64,000 nt of DNA from the NCBI RefSeq assembly GCF_900188385.1, contig NZ_FZOI01000006.1:161858-225857 (forward strand), written 5' to 3'. Positions 27,530 to 36,045 of this stretch are shown here, piece by piece. This stretch comes from Azospirillum sp. RU38E. GTDB lineage: Bacteria > Pseudomonadota > Alphaproteobacteria > Azospirillales > Azospirillaceae. Position numbers and translations under genes: made by a program. The stretch's first letter is position 1. Every line of letters begins with the position of its first letter. The notes under the pieces were generated by a model that did not search any database, was not told the DNA's origin, and worked only from the letters and a program-made list of their open reading frames with translations.

Positions 27530-27712
27530 ATACGCGGCGGGTGCAATTCCGCGGGAGACGGGGATCGTCGTCGTCGGTGACCGGAAGTCGCCCGCCGACT
27601 TCCACATCAATGGCTGCACGTTCCTGGCCCTGGCCGACCAAGGCCGCCGCATTCCCGCGGTTCGCCGAGCTGCATTCCTACGCGCGCAAGAACATAGGCT
27701 TTGCGTGCCGAT
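27530..27712 (+). pseudogene. Broken partial duplicate of the STELLO-like gene
   Basis: This stretch is highly similar in nucleotide sequence to about 24904-25080 (ATCGTCGTCGGTGACCGGAA, then CCGACTTCCAC and GGCTGCACGTTCCTGGCCC). It encodes IVVVGDRKSPADFHINGCTF. A one-base frame change near 27643 and loss of everything after the ARKNIG stretch make it non-functional. The remaining bases to 27923 hold no recognisable gene. Confidence 0.85.
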
Positions 27713-27923
27713 GTGTGATACAGGCAAAGTAGAGAGAGATAACTGCTTCGGGGGGATTCACATAGGGGCGCACTTACTTGCAAGTGATTCCCCACACACC
27801 TGGAAACATCGTGCTGCCCTCTCACTTCCGACGGAGTGACTTGGCGATAGAGCCAACGCACCGGCGCATGCGCCATTACGGCAGGGACGGCGCACTCATC
27901 AGCAACTTGTAAAGGCGCTAACC

Positions 27924-28817
27924 ATGCTCGATCATCTCATCGAAAGCTTCTTTATACAGATCCAGCGGGGAGAACCGTGGTCAAACCCGTTCGAGCGTCA
28001 TTTTGGCAAACTTACCGATCATGAGTGGACGGAAATTCTGGTTAAGTCTATTAACAACAGCAATATAGATGGATGCATTTTCCCGCCGTTTCCATCAAAT
28101 GAACTCCAAGCGAGCATACATGGATTTGGTGGTGACATCGCTATCAGGGGCGCAACGGACTTCCGCAATTTTGTTAAACGGAATACGCCGCACGACATTT
28201 TCTCTCGCCTTGATCGAAGGATGCTCGACTACGGATGTGGATGGGGAAGAATCTCCCGCGCGTTCCTCCGTGACTTTCCCATTGAGAACATCTACGCCTT
28301 TGAACCGGACAAGCGCCTCTCGGCCATAGCGCGCGCCCTTAACCCCTACATCACGATAACGACGGGTAACTTCACCCCGCCGACCGTGTTCGGGAACGGC
28401 GCCTTCGACATGATCGTCGGCTACTCCGTGTTTTCGCATCTTCCAGAAGGCCTTGCAAAGGACTGGCTGGAAGAGTTTTCTCGCCTTCTACGCCCCGGCG
28501 GCTGTATCGCCATCACGACTTGGGGGGAGCGGTTTATCAACCGCCTCGCTGTCGAGCGGGAAAATATGGAAAATGGTCAGCAGATCCACCGTTACTCCGA
28601 ACTTGTGATCAATTCGGCAGGTAATCTCGCCGGTCTGTTGCAGCGCTTCAGGAGCGGAGATTTTGTTTTCCTTTCCTCGTCCCCTTCGACCACCTATGGT
28701 GAGACGTTCATCCCGCGCGCGGCGATGGAGCGCATTCTACCAAACACGCTATCCATCTTTAAGCATGATAGTTTCAGTCTGGCTCAGGATGTCTTCCTGC
28801 TGGTGAAGGATACCTGA
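27924..28817 (+). CDS. SAM-dependent methyltransferase
   Basis: This 297-residue protein has the class I SAM-binding motif MLDYGCGWGRISRAF at about residues 100-114 and an acidic loop at IYAFEPDKR. FDMIVGYSVFSHLPE and LLRPGGCIAITTWGERF are motifs IV-VI of the fold. It resembles methyltransferases in O-antigen and glycan clusters. It lies in the glycan island between degraded sequences, and its GC content is lower than that of neighbouring core genes, which suggests recent acquisition. The acceptor is unknown. Confidence 0.85.
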   Translation: MLDHLIESFFIQIQRGEPWSNPFERHFGKLTDHEWTEILVKSINNSNIDGCIFPPFPSNELQASIHGFGGDIAIRGATDFRNFVKRNTPHDIFSRLDRRMLDYGCGWGRISRAFLRDFPIENIYAFEPDKRLSAIARALNPYITITTGNFTPPTVFGNGAFDMIVGYSVFSHLPEGLAKDWLEEFSRLLRPGGCIAITTWGERFINRLAVERENMENGQQIHRYSELVINSAGNLAGLLQRFRSGDFVFLSSSPSTTYGETFIPRAAMERILPNTLSIFKHDSFSLAQDVFLLVKDT

Positions 28818-29130
28818 CTCTGTGCCGTTTTCATGAACACTATTGCCAAGCTCTCCAAGGAACGGAATGGCCGACGATGACGACGACAAAGAAGTAAGCT
28901 GAATCCTCAGGCATCCCCTGATTTGTGATTCTTTGTGGGAAATCAATGGCTTGGCCGCAACGCTAAACCACTGATTTGACTGAGGTTTCTACGAATGATG
29001 GATGCCTGAGAGTTATGCCAACTGACGCACCTACTGTTGTTCGCGAACCTGCCCGTGGTCGCCGGACCTGCTCTCCAGCGCGGCATCGAATCCTTCACGG
29101 ATTTCCACCTCGACCGCCTGAAGTTGGTCA
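28818..29130. other. Degraded intergenic sequence
   Basis: No gene was found; short frames here have no homology that could be recognised. It leads into the transposase remnant that follows. Confidence 0.4.
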
Positions 29131-29320
29131 TTTGGCTGTGCTGACGGCACGCCCCGGCCTATCATCACTACCGTGACGTCACCATGGACGAGGATGCCTC
29201 GCGGATCCGCAAAAACCCCGGCATCCTGGCCCGCACCTGCTCCTTCACTACCAATATCCTCCGCGCCAACGGTGCCGGTAGGCCTGGCTGGCTCACAGCG
29301 AAGCGATGGGCCGTTTGAAA
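29131..29320 (+). pseudogene. ISAs1-family transposase C-terminal remnant
   Basis: The plus strand reads HHYRDVTMDEDASRIRKNPG, then ILART, SFTTNILRANGAG, which is the conserved C-terminal end of ISAs1-family transposases. Upstream transposase sequence is missing and the terminal residues are scrambled. An N-terminal piece of an ISAs1-family transposase lies 1 kb downstream at 30263 in the same orientation, so the two halves occur in reversed order. Confidence 0.75.
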
Positions 29321-30054
29321 CCGATCAGAACTTCAATAAGTTCCGCACGGATGCCTAGATCAATATTGTCGATCTGGATCATCAAAAAGGAAAGACCCGA
29401 ATGATGTTGCAAATAGCTGACAATGTCGTACCCCCAGTCAATTGTAACGAGCGCCCCGTTCCCATCAATTGGGTTTCCATGATATTGCGGAGGCTCGATC
29501 AAATGATTGACCGAGCCCTCGATAAGGGAGGCGCGTCGGCGGGAGGGTTGCGTCTTCATGACTATGGGTACAGTCATGATGGTTGCTCCGTTCGGCTTTA
29601 GTGTCCGGGCAATTTCTCTGATGGCTTTCTCGGGATTGAAGACGTGCTCAAACACATCTTGAGTAATCACAATATCGAATGAAGAGTCCTGGAATGATTG
29701 GCTCTCTAGATTTTCATTGCTATAAGTGCGAGATGGATGGTTATACTCATAGACTCTCCCAAAATCGAGCTTTGGGTTATACTGTGATGCAGTGTATTTT
29801 GCGCATTCCCTAGCAAGACGGGAGCTGAGGTTATCGAAGCCTGGGGATCCTTCGTGGATGTGCAGCCCCCTCCATCCGGGAAAATAATCTACAATAACCT
29901 TCATCAAGGCGCGCTGTCGAGGTATGGAGCTGCATTTCGGGCATTTGAACGAGTCCCGAAGCCATTTGGCTTGAGAAACAAATCTGACTTCATTCTCGCA
30001 TACAGGGCAGTATCCATCATGCTGTAAAAAGTACTCAGAGGTTCGATCGGTCAT
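29293..30054 (-). CDS. SAM-dependent methyltransferase with N-terminal zinc-ribbon-like cysteines
   Basis: The 253-residue protein begins with CPVCENEV, then FKCPKC, a four-cysteine ribbon-like motif. A methyltransferase domain follows with HEGSPGFDNLSSRLA (SAM-binding region), DIVITQDVFEHVFNPEKAI and LKPNGATIMTVPIV. The ATG at 30054 is preceded by GGAG at good spacing on the minus strand, so it is preferred over 30066. It lies opposite to the surrounding genes and between two ISAs1 remnants, and it is AT-rich. Related proteins occur in surface-glycan clusters. Confidence 0.82.
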   Translation of the reverse strand: MTDRTSEYFLQHDGYCPVCENEVRFVSQAKWLRDSFKCPKCSSIPRQRALMKVIVDYFPGWRGLHIHEGSPGFDNLSSRLARECAKYTASQYNPKLDFGRVYEYNHPSRTYSNENLESQSFQDSSFDIVITQDVFEHVFNPEKAIREIARTLKPNGATIMTVPIVMKTQPSRRRASLIEGSVNHLIEPPQYHGNPIDGNGALVTIDWGYDIVSYLQHHSGLSFLMIQIDNIDLGIRAELIEVLIGFKRPIASL

Positions 30055-30262
30055 TTTCCACTCCATATTAAGGTAATAAGACTAACGCTCTTCAAGCTCC
30101 ATTGTGAGAGCCTGTTTGATCGTAATCGGCTCTTACCTGCAGGGCTGTTCAACGCTAATGGCGTGACCGCTGGATCGGCCTGAGGGAGAGCAAAAAAAGA
30201 CGATTCCCCTGTCGACTTTTGTCTGAATCTATAGGGAGCAACCATCCCGGAAGGTTGCCCCG

Positions 30263-30676
30263 ATGCCGAGCACGCTGCTGTCGCTGTTTTCCCAGATTTC
30301 CGATCCCCGTCGCGGTCAGGGAAAGATGTACCCGCTGGCCCCGATCCTGCTGTTCACGGTGTTGGCGATGCTGGCCGGAGCGCGGTCGTATCGTCAGGTT
30401 CACGGATTCATCCGGACCCATCTGGACCGCCTGAACGGCGGGTTCGGCGTGTCGCTGCACCGGGCTCCGGCCTATTCGTCGGTGCGGTTCATCCTGCATG
30501 GCATTGATGCCGACGAGATGGAGCGCGTGTTTCGCGAGCATGCCGCCGGGCTTGCCGAAGCCTCGGTTGAAGGCGCGGCCATTCCTCCGGCGGTGGCCAT
30601 CGACGGCAAGACCCTGCGCGGCAGCTTCGACGCCTTCCATGACCGCAAGGCGGTCATTGCTCATATCAGGAACTAG
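30263..30676 (+). pseudogene. ISAs1-family transposase, N-terminal fragment
   Basis: It reads MPSTLLSLFSQISDPRRGQG, MYPLAPILLFTVLAMLAGAR, YSSVRFILHGID and PAVAIDGKTLRGSFDAFHDRKA, the first ~130 residues of an ISAs1-family transposase, then stops (AHIRN). The DDE catalytic core is absent after the first Asp motif (AIDGKTLRG). The broken end abuts a truncated minus-strand gene, so the element or its deletion disrupted that gene. Confidence 0.85.
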
Positions 30677-30946
30677 AAGGCACTTCCTGGCTACAATATC
30701 TTGTATTACAGAATCGCTTGTTCTGTGGAACAGCCATTCTTGATTAAGATACTTTTCACAATGAGCCTTGCTAAGGTGGTACATATTACCAACTGAGACG
30801 AAACAAATATATGAATGATCCCTCCCTGCCGCGGAATTCCCTTGAATCGGGCGCAACATGCTCTTTAGCTGTCCTGTAGCTACCGATACAATCGGCGACC
30901 ATTGAGGATTGAAGGCAGTTATAAACGGCAGGGTGTCAGCGTCCAT
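30677..30946 (-). pseudogene. 5' fragment of an unknown gene cut by the ISAs1 remnant
   Basis: The minus-strand frame starts MDADTLPFITAFNPQWSPIV and continues GRDHSYICFVSVGNMYHLSK, then EKYLNQEWLFHRTSDSV, for about 90 codons before running into the transposase fragment. No family was recognised. Composition matches neighbouring island genes rather than the IS, so it looks like the start of a real gene whose remainder has been lost. Confidence 0.5.
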
Positions 30947-31228
30947 TTCACAACTCTCTAGTTATCAGTCAAGCTAGAAGCGGCAGTTTACTAAAAAGAC
31001 TATTTACTGCGCTTTCTGGCAGACTATGCTAGGTATTTTATACTTATAACGTTTCATAACAAGCCAAAGCCCAACCTTGTTCAAACGCTTGGTGTGCAGA
31101 ATTCAGAAGATAATATCGATTATATTGAAAATGCCCAATGACCTCTATTTATATCATGCTCGAATAGATGCTCGCAAGCGCAAAAGCGGCGGGAGGGGAA
31201 TTTTCGCAGGGTGAAAGGAAAATAATCC
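30947..31228. other. AT-rich intergenic region
   Basis: This is the most AT-rich stretch of the window, including long A/T tracts around 31000-31140. No gene is apparent. It separates the truncated minus-strand gene from the tail-fibre-like genes. Confidence 0.5.
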
Positions 31229-31257
31229 TTGACAGTTTGCATCTCCTTGCCTTAGCT
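31229..31257 (+). promoter_or_regulatory. Sigma70-type promoter for the tail-fibre-like genes
   Basis: TTGACA (31229-31234), a perfect -35, is 17 bases from TTAGCT (31252-31257), a weak -10. It lies about 80 bases upstream of the first small gene. Confidence 0.55.
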
Positions 31258-31337
31258 AAGGTAGCGCCATCGGCCGGAACGTTTCGCTTCGTTCCGCGCA
31301 AGCTCTCGCATACCCACATCAAAGGATGAAAATCCCA

Positions 31338-31658
31338 ATGCAGCCCTTCATCATCGAAGCCGACGCGATGGGGCGGCCATCGGCCGTCTGTGCCCCGCCT
31401 GCCTTCCGCATGGCCGTGCGGCTTGCCGCCGGCGTGGCGAAGACAGTGGCGGTTCCCGCCGGCGCCCGCGTCGCCCTGTTCAGCGCCACCGGCCCGTTCT
31501 GGGTACAGTACGGGGCTGCCGCCGCGCTGCCGGACGCGGACCTGCTGAACGGCACCGCCCCGGAACTGGCGCCCGCTGCCCGCAACGTGCGGGGCATCGG
31601 CAGCCTCGGCCTGATCGCCCAGGCCGACTGCACCGTTTCCATCGGCTTCTGCGGGTGA
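31338..31658 (+). CDS. Small hypothetical protein, possibly phage-tail-associated
   Basis: This 106-residue protein (MQPFIIEADAMGRPSAVCAP) has no signal peptide and no recognised domain. Its composition (VALFSATGPFWVQYGAAAAL, then LIAQADCTVSIGFCG) resembles small structural proteins near phage tail-fibre genes. AAAGG at 31321-31325 precedes two in-frame ATGs (31326 and 31338); the second has the better spacing. Its stop overlaps a possible GTG start of the next gene. Confidence 0.6.
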   Translation: MQPFIIEADAMGRPSAVCAPPAFRMAVRLAAGVAKTVAVPAGARVALFSATGPFWVQYGAAAALPDADLLNGTAPELAPAARNVRGIGSLGLIAQADCTVSIGFCG

Positions 31659-31666
31659 TCCACGCC

Positions 31667-32626
31667 ATGACCCAATCGCCCTATCATCTTCCGGTCGGGC
31701 TGGTGCAAACCGTGCCGCCCGTCGACCTGTCGCCCTATGCGCCCCGCCACGCCCCCACCTTCACCGGCACCGCCCGCTTCGACGGGCCGGTGCAGGCCGC
31801 CATCGCCGCCGTGGGGCACGGGACTGCGGGGCAGTACGACAACGCCCTCACCCTCGTCCCCACCAGCCACGAGACCTCGCGTCGCTGCACCATCCAGATC
31901 GATCCGGGCTGGATCCTCGGGCAGGATTCGGCGGGGAGCGGGACCACCGACTTCTTCCTGTGGAACCGCGCCACCAGCCGGGTGCCCTTCGCGGTCGGCA
32001 CCGACGACACGGTCGCCCTGGGCGGTGTCGGGAACGGCGCCACGGCGACCTTCCGGCGCGCGGTCAATCAGGTCAACGGCCTGACCTTCAATGGGGCGGT
32101 GACCGGCGGCGAGGCCGGCATCAGCGCTTCCGGCGCGGACACCAACACCGGCATCGCCTACACCGCCAAGGGCAGCGGCGCGCACCGCTTCCTCGGGGGC
32201 GGTGCCGAGCAGTTCCGGGTCTCCGCGACCAGCGGCGCCGTGAACCGGCTGAGCGCCTCCGGGGCCACGGCCGGGGGCGCGCCGTCCCTGTCGGCCTCGG
32301 GCAGCGACGCCAATATTCCGGTGCGGTTCGCCTCCCAGGGCCAGGGCTCGGTGACCCTGGCGCAGGGGGCGAAACCCGTCTTCACCGCCACCTCCTACAC
32401 CGCCGCCCCCGCCAACTACCTGACGGCGGAGGCCCGGGAGACCGGGACCGGTCCGGTGCTGCGCGCCATCGGCTCCGACAGCAACGTTGACCTCAATTTG
32501 CGACCCCAGGGCAGCGGCGTCGTCAGCTTCGGCGCTTTTACGGTCGCGGCCGGAGCCGCCGTCGCCGGTTACATCGAGATCAAGGACGCCAGCGGGATTC
32601 CCCGCCGGCTTGCCGTCGTTAACTAA
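31667..32626 (+). CDS. Tail-fibre/appendage-like repetitive protein
   Basis: This 319-residue protein is rich in Gly, Ala, Ser and Thr. It has recurring motifs such as ITFNG/LTFNGAVTGGEAGISASG, SLSASGSDANIPVRFASQG and LRAIGSDSNVDLNLRPQGSG, a pattern of beta-structured trimeric fibres (phage tail fibres or stalk domains). No transmembrane or signal segment is visible. An earlier GTG start (31655) overlaps the previous stop. The TAA stop lies directly against repeat copy 3. Function in adhesion or as a tail-like component is inferred from composition only. Confidence 0.6.
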   Translation: MTQSPYHLPVGLVQTVPPVDLSPYAPRHAPTFTGTARFDGPVQAAIAAVGHGTAGQYDNALTLVPTSHETSRRCTIQIDPGWILGQDSAGSGTTDFFLWNRATSRVPFAVGTDDTVALGGVGNGATATFRRAVNQVNGLTFNGAVTGGEAGISASGADTNTGIAYTAKGSGAHRFLGGGAEQFRVSATSGAVNRLSASGATAGGAPSLSASGSDANIPVRFASQGQGSVTLAQGAKPVFTATSYTAAPANYLTAEARETGTGPVLRAIGSDSNVDLNLRPQGSGVVSFGAFTVAAGAAVAGYIEIKDASGIPRRLAVVN

Positions 32627-32786
32627 TACCAATCCGCTGAGGGTTTGACCCTTGGCGGATTGGAGGCCGGCGACCGCCTGCCCGCCGCTTGGTAGCGGCG
32701 TAAGCCAAGAGTGCCTTATGCGCCCGCCCGGCGTCTGAGGAAACACGAAATCTCCCTGGATCGGTCACGATCAAGGGAGATTGGTA
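32627..32786 (-). repeat. Dispersed ~160-bp structured repeat, copy 3 (inverted)
   Basis: The element is in the opposite orientation. It starts TACCAATCCGCTGAGGG immediately after the TAA of the fibre-like gene and ends GGGAGATTGGTA. The hairpin pairs AATCCGC and GAGGG with CCCTTGGCGGATT (one mismatch). Confidence 0.9.
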
Positions 32787-32803
32787 TGAGAAGGAAGCAT
32801 CCC

Positions 32804-33103
32804 ATGGCACTGAGCAAGGCGATCCCGACCGATTTCGGCATCGACGCCACCTACTGGCACATTCTGGCCCTTCAGGTGAACCGCGCGGACCGCAACGCCG
32901 CCGTCACCCTGGCAGGGTACCTGGACGAGCCGGCCCGTCGCGCCGGGCGCCGCCCGATCGCGGTGATGACGCTGACGCTCGCTGGCGACGCCTATCCCGG
33001 CGACGCCGACGGCCTGCGCTACGCCGCCGCCTACGCGGCAGTGAAGATCACCCCCCAGAATGCCGGCGACCCCCCGCCACTGGCCGACGCCGCCGACGCC
33101 TGA
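32804..33103 (+). CDS. Small hypothetical protein linked to the fibre-like gene
   Basis: This 99-residue protein (MALSKAIPTDFGIDATYWHI, then LALQVNRADRNAAVTLAGYL) has no recognised domain. Alternating polar/hydrophobic segments suggest a beta-rich fold. The ATG at 32804 follows AAGGA with nine-base spacing; a longer in-frame start would lie inside repeat copy 3. It appears to complete a trio with the two preceding genes, now separated by the repeat. Tail-assembly function is a guess. Confidence 0.6.
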   Translation: MALSKAIPTDFGIDATYWHILALQVNRADRNAAVTLAGYLDEPARRAGRRPIAVMTLTLAGDAYPGDADGLRYAAAYAAVKITPQNAGDPPPLADAADA

Positions 33104-33261
33104 AGCAAGGACAAGACTTTCGATTCTTGACTGGAATCCATCCGCCCGTTCAGCGATGATCCGACGCCGAACGGGCGGATAAGCGGCTGTCCGCTTACGA
33201 AGACATGCGGGTCGTGTGCCTTGTCACGGCACCTGAACGAGAAGAGCACGCGGGAGCGAGC

Positions 33262-36045
33262 ATGAACGAGGTTATCAATGAACGTGGCATGGTTCCGCGG
33301 TTGGAACAGGTGCCCGGTTCTTCCCTTTACTCCGTACCGCGCCGGATACTGCCCGTGGTGCTGGGCATGCATCGCAGCAGCACGTCGTTGACGGCCGGCG
33401 TGCTGCACCGCCTCGGTATCGATATGACCGATGGGGATCTCAAAGCTAACGAGTTCAACAAGGGGGGGTATTACGAGCGCTTTTCGCTGGTGGAACTGCA
33501 CGACCAGGTGCTGAAATCGTTCGGCAGCCGGTGGGATTCGCTCACGCCGCTGCCGCCGGGTTGGTGGCGTGATCCCCCCGCCCTGGCCGCTCGGAGCGAG
33601 ATCGTCAATCGGCTGAAGGCCGAGTTGCCGGAGAGCCCGCAACGGCTCTGGGGCCTCAAGGACCCGCGGCTGATGCGGCTGCTGCCGTTGTGGCTCGACG
33701 TCTGTACGGATCTTCATCTGGAGCCGCGGATCATCTTGGTCACTCGCGACCCTGACGAGGTCGCGGCGTCGTTGAATCGGCGCGACGGCATGTCACGCGA
33801 GGACGCGCTGGTGCTGTGGTCCGTCCTTCACATGGAATTCCTCCAGCACGTCGGCGATACCCCTTGGGTGCGCGTCGACTGTGGCCATTGGCTGGACGAC
33901 CACCGCGCCCATGCGGCCCGCCTGATGCATTTCCTGGGTGCTCCCTCCGTTCCGCGCGACAACGCGATGCTGGCCGTCGATGAGTGGCTCAATCCGGAAT
34001 GGATGAGCAGCGCCCGTCCCGGGCGCCGCTCGCGCTCCTTCGCCCACTGGCTCTACGATTGTCTGGCTGGGTTGCCGGATGTCGATGGCGAGAGCGGCGT
34101 GGAGATCTCTTCCGAACTCCGTCGCAGCGCCCAGAACTTCCACGTATTCGCCCGGGCGTTCCGGCCGGTCTTCCAAAAGGCGGAACGGCTTCCGTCGGCC
34201 GAGACGGCGGTCCGTATCGCCGAGGATACGGTGTCGGAGCGGGATGCGGTCGTCGCAGAGCTGCGCGCGCAGCTTACCGAGATCCAGTCCCGCCTCTCCG
34301 AGACCGCGGCGCAGCGCGACGGGGCTTGGCAGGAGATCGTTGTCCTGCGGGACAAGCTTGCCGAGTTCCAGTCGAAGAGCGAGGCGCAGGACACCGTCAT
34401 GAAGACTGCCGCGGCGGAATGCGAAAGGCTTAGCGCGCGCATCGGCCAGCTGGAGACTGCCCTCGCCGAGGTGCGGGCGGAGCGGGACAGCTCTCGCGAT
34501 CAGCTGGAGGCGTCGGGCAGGGAGGCGGCGTCCCTTGGCGCGCGCATCATCCAGCTGGAGACTGCCCTCGCCGAGGTGCGGGCGGAGCGGGACACTTCTC
34601 GCGATCAGCTGGAGGCGTCGGGCAGGGAGGCGGCGTCCCTTGGCGCGCGCATCAGCCAGCTGGAGACTGCCCTCGCCGAGGTGCAAGCGGAGCGGGACAG
34701 CGCCCGCGATCAGCTGGAGGCGTCGGGCAAGGAGGCGGCGTCCCTTGGCGCGCGCATCGGTCAGCTGGAGACTACCCTCGCCGAGGTGCGGGCGGAGCGG
34801 GACAGCGCCCGCGATCAGCTGGAGGCGTCGGGCAAGGAGGCGGCGTCCCTTGGCGCGCGCATCAGCCAGCTGGAGACTGCCCTCGCCGAGGTGCGGGCGG
34901 AGCGGGACAGCGCCCGCGATCAGCTGGAGGCGTCGAGCAAGGAGGCGGCGTCCCTGGGTGCGCGCATCGGTCAGCTGGAGACTACCCTCGCCGAGGTGCA
35001 AGCGGAGCGGGACAGCTCTCGCGATCAGCTGGAGGCGTCGAGCAAGGAGGCGGCGTCCCTGGGTGCGCGCATCGGTCAGCTGGAGACTACCCTCGCCGAG
35101 GTGCAAGCGGAGCGGGACAGCTCTCGCGATCAGCTGGAGGCGTCGGGCAAGGAGGCGGCGTCCCTGGGTGCGCGCATCGGTCAGCTGGAGACTACCCTCG
35201 CCGAGGTGCAAGCGGAGCGGGACAGCTCTCGCGATCAGCTGGAGGCGTCGGGCAAGGAGGCGGCGTCCCTTGGCGCGCGCATCGGCCAGCTGGAGACTAC
35301 CCTCGCCGAGGTGCAAGCGGAGCGGGACAGCTCTCGCGATCAGCTGGAGGCGTCGGGCAAGGAGGCGGCGTCCCTTGGCGCGCGCATCGGCCAGCTGGAG
35401 ACTACCCTCGCCGAGGTGCGGGCGGAGCGGGACAGCGCCCGCGATCAGCTGGAGGCGTCGGGCAAGGAGGCGGCGTCCCTTGGCGCGCGCATCAGCCAGC
35501 TGGAGACTGCCCTCGCCGAGGTGCGGGCGGAGCGGGACAGCGCCCGCGATCAGCTGGAGGCGTCGGGCAAGGAGGCGGCGTCCCTTGGCGCGCGCATCAG
35601 CCAGCTGGAGACTGCCCTCGCCGAGGTGCGGGCGGAGCGGGACAGCTCTCGCGATCAGCTGGAGGCGTCGGGCAAGGAGGCGGCGTCCCTTGGCGCGCGC
35701 ATCGGCCAGCTGGAGACTACCCTCGCCGAGGTGCAAGCGGAGCGGGACACTTCTCGCGATCAGCTGGAGGCGTCGGGCAGGGAGGCGGCGTCCCTGCGAG
35801 AAGCACTGGACAACCTTAAGGATTGCGCTCAGCAACTCGAGAGTGCTCTGTCCCAAGCACAGGAAGAGCGCGCTTCCGCGGAGGCTCGGGTCAACACCCT
35901 GAACGAACTGCAGAAGAGTGGAGAGATCAGGTTCAGGGAACTGGAAATCACCATGCAGTCCATTCTGGAGGACCTTAATTGCTCTCTGGCAAAGAACGAG
36001 GGCCTAGAGAAGATGGTTTCCGAGTTGCAGGCCAGGAATCACTAG
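33262..36045 (+). CDS. Sulfotransferase-like protein with 13-unit coiled-coil repeat domain
   Basis: The 927-residue product starts at ATG 33262 (ribosome site GGGAG). Residues 29-300 are a P-loop sulfotransferase-like domain: PVVLGMHRSSTSLTAGVLH contains the PAPS-binding loop (residues 35-42), and RLWGLKDPRLMRLLP and RIILVTRDPDEVAASLNRRD are the second family motif region. From residue 394 to 848 there are 13 tandem 35-residue units (IGQLETALAEVRAERDSSRD, then QLEASGREAASLGAR), exactly five heptads each, forming one long coiled coil. The last codons (CAC TAG) lie in the IS110 end, so the natural C-terminus may be lost. It may sulfate a surface glycan. Confidence 0.85.
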   Translation: MNEVINERGMVPRLEQVPGSSLYSVPRRILPVVLGMHRSSTSLTAGVLHRLGIDMTDGDLKANEFNKGGYYERFSLVELHDQVLKSFGSRWDSLTPLPPGWWRDPPALAARSEIVNRLKAELPESPQRLWGLKDPRLMRLLPLWLDVCTDLHLEPRIILVTRDPDEVAASLNRRDGMSREDALVLWSVLHMEFLQHVGDTPWVRVDCGHWLDDHRAHAARLMHFLGAPSVPRDNAMLAVDEWLNPEWMSSARPGRRSRSFAHWLYDCLAGLPDVDGESGVEISSELRRSAQNFHVFARAFRPVFQKAERLPSAETAVRIAEDTVSERDAVVAELRAQLTEIQSRLSETAAQRDGAWQEIVVLRDKLAEFQSKSEAQDTVMKTAAAECERLSARIGQLETALAEVRAERDSSRDQLEASGREAASLGARIIQLETALAEVRAERDTSRDQLEASGREAASLGARISQLETALAEVQAERDSARDQLEASGKEAASLGARIGQLETTLAEVRAERDSARDQLEASGKEAASLGARISQLETALAEVRAERDSARDQLEASSKEAASLGARIGQLETTLAEVQAERDSSRDQLEASSKEAASLGARIGQLETTLAEVQAERDSSRDQLEASGKEAASLGARIGQLETTLAEVQAERDSSRDQLEASGKEAASLGARIGQLETTLAEVQAERDSSRDQLEASGKEAASLGARIGQLETTLAEVRAERDSARDQLEASGKEAASLGARISQLETALAEVRAERDSARDQLEASGKEAASLGARISQLETALAEVRAERDSSRDQLEASGKEAASLGARIGQLETTLAEVQAERDTSRDQLEASGREAASLREALDNLKDCAQQLESALSQAQEERASAEARVNTLNELQKSGEIRFRELEITMQSILEDLNCSLAKNEGLEKMVSELQARNH
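34441..35805 (+). repeat. Thirteen tandem 105-bp repeats encoding coiled-coil units
   Basis: Units begin at 34441, 34546, 34651 and every 105 bases to 35701. Each starts ATC(GG/AT/AG)CCAGCTGGAGACT or the GGTCAGCTG variant. Differences are confined to a few shared variants (GTGCGGGCG/GTGCAAGCG, AGCTCTCGC/AGCGCCCGC/ACTTCTCGC, CTTGGCGCG/CTGGGTGCG). These recur in different combinations, which indicates unequal exchange or gene conversion. Confidence 0.97.

Noticed and set aside
31319..32746. 475-codon minus-strand frame over the fibre-like genes
   Set aside because: Its Gly/Arg/Val-rich low-complexity composition, its run across repeat copy 3 and its antisense position over better-supported genes argue against it.
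34441..35805. Tandem repeats as a possible CRISPR array
   Set aside because: The units are 105 bp, directly adjacent, coding and without unique spacers.
33793..35856. Minus-strand open frame of 687 codons
   Set aside because: It is the antisense of the tandem repeats; the 105-bp unit is a multiple of three with no stop in that frame, so it stays open automatically.
34535..35902. Plus-strand frame of 455 codons (Arg/Ser/Trp-rich repeats)
   Set aside because: It is an out-of-frame shadow of the coiled-coil repeats with implausible composition.
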